This document shows, piece after piece, positions 62,657 through 62,679 of a DNA stretch of 62,679 nt. Within the stretch, counting starts at the first letter, position 1. Every line of letters begins with the position of its first letter. The translations under genes were made by a program, and so were the position numbers. The notes under the pieces were generated by a model that worked only from the letters and a program-made list of their open reading frames with translations, was not told where the DNA came from and made no database searches. The stretch comes from Bdellovibrionales bacterium CG12_big_fil_rev_8_21_14_0_65_38_15 (lineage in GTDB: Bacteria; Bdellovibrionota; Bacteriovoracia; Bacteriovoracales; Bacteriovoracaceae): positions 1 to 62,679 of the forward strand of contig PCUW01000028.1 in assembly GCA_002787775.1 (NCBI GenBank), written 5' to 3'.

Positions 62657-62679
62657 TTAGGCGTTTAAGACAGTGTCTT
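62657..62679 (-). CDS. 3' end of the gene upstream of atpA (probably atpH), cut by the window
   Basis: Only the last codons would lie here. Two frames end in a stop: one ends in Thr-Leu-Ser at 62665, the other in Leu-Asn-Ala at 62657. The standard order atpH-atpA suggests the delta subunit, but so few codons cannot prove it. Confidence 0.25.

Overview
The window is a dense, low-GC (my rough reading is just under 40 percent), Gram-negative chromosomal segment with about 60 protein genes, one tRNA and no gap above 300 bases. There is no CRISPR array, insertion sequence, prophage or recognisable genomic island. The mix points to a diderm with an unusually large lipoprotein and secreted-protein load: Lgt and LspA, LysM and other lipoproteins, beta-barrel proteins ending in Phe, two lytic transglycosylases, a CFI-box protein, a DUF4388 protein and NtrC-type two-component control. 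My best guess, by inference only, is a member of Bdellovibrionota (Bacteriovoracia-like) or a neighbouring former-deltaproteobacterial lineage. No 16S gene is present to settle it.

Layout. 0.1-0.5 kb: ferredoxin. 0.5-5.9 kb (minus): a five-gene operon running from an M48-protease-like membrane protein without zinc ligands, through a CHASE2 histidine kinase and a sigma-54 response regulator, to lspA and lgt. 6.1-8.9 kb: endonuclease IV-like gene, three minus-strand genes including a PilZ-like protein and a lipoprotein, and a second ferredoxin that looks leaderless. 8.9-12.3 kb (minus): LysM lipoprotein, a second inactive-looking M48 homologue (a lipoprotein), an AmgK-like kinase and a MurU-like nucleotidyltransferase, together resembling a peptidoglycan-sugar recycling unit. 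12.4-17.1 kb (plus): barrel protein, a small hidden lipoprotein, folK, then acyl-CoA dehydrogenase-etfB-etfA. 17.1-20.8 kb (minus): two unknown secreted proteins and mrp-DUF4388-ribbon-helix-helix. 21-23.7 kb (plus): HAMP membrane protein and Slt-type transglycosylase. 23.7-28.4 kb (minus): class A PBP, then tRNA-Gln-prs-pth-ychF.

28.5-36 kb: a barrel protein, a large secreted protein with a Met/Gln-rich tail, and galU-unknown-priA. 36-47 kb (plus): one long run of close or overlapping genes: barrel protein, CFI-box protein, LptF/LptG-type permease, ArnT-like glycosyltransferase, def, fmt, rpe, hutH, hutU, hutI. 47-54 kb: TlpA-like thioredoxin, a lone pilin-like peptide next to glpK, and the minus operon barrel protein-ligA-radA. 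54.1-56.6 kb: patatin-like phospholipase overlapping an MltD-like transglycosylase. 56.6-62.7 kb (minus): an unknown membrane-anchored protein and atpA-atpG-atpD-atpC, whose upstream gene is cut by the window edge.

The main theme is envelope construction and turnover. The most unusual points are two M48 homologues that have lost the HExxH zinc site, each next to lipoprotein or peptidoglycan genes; a terminator-like hairpin that encloses a start codon; a perfect hairpin in the start of atpG; and small genes whose true starts are non-ATG or leaderless.
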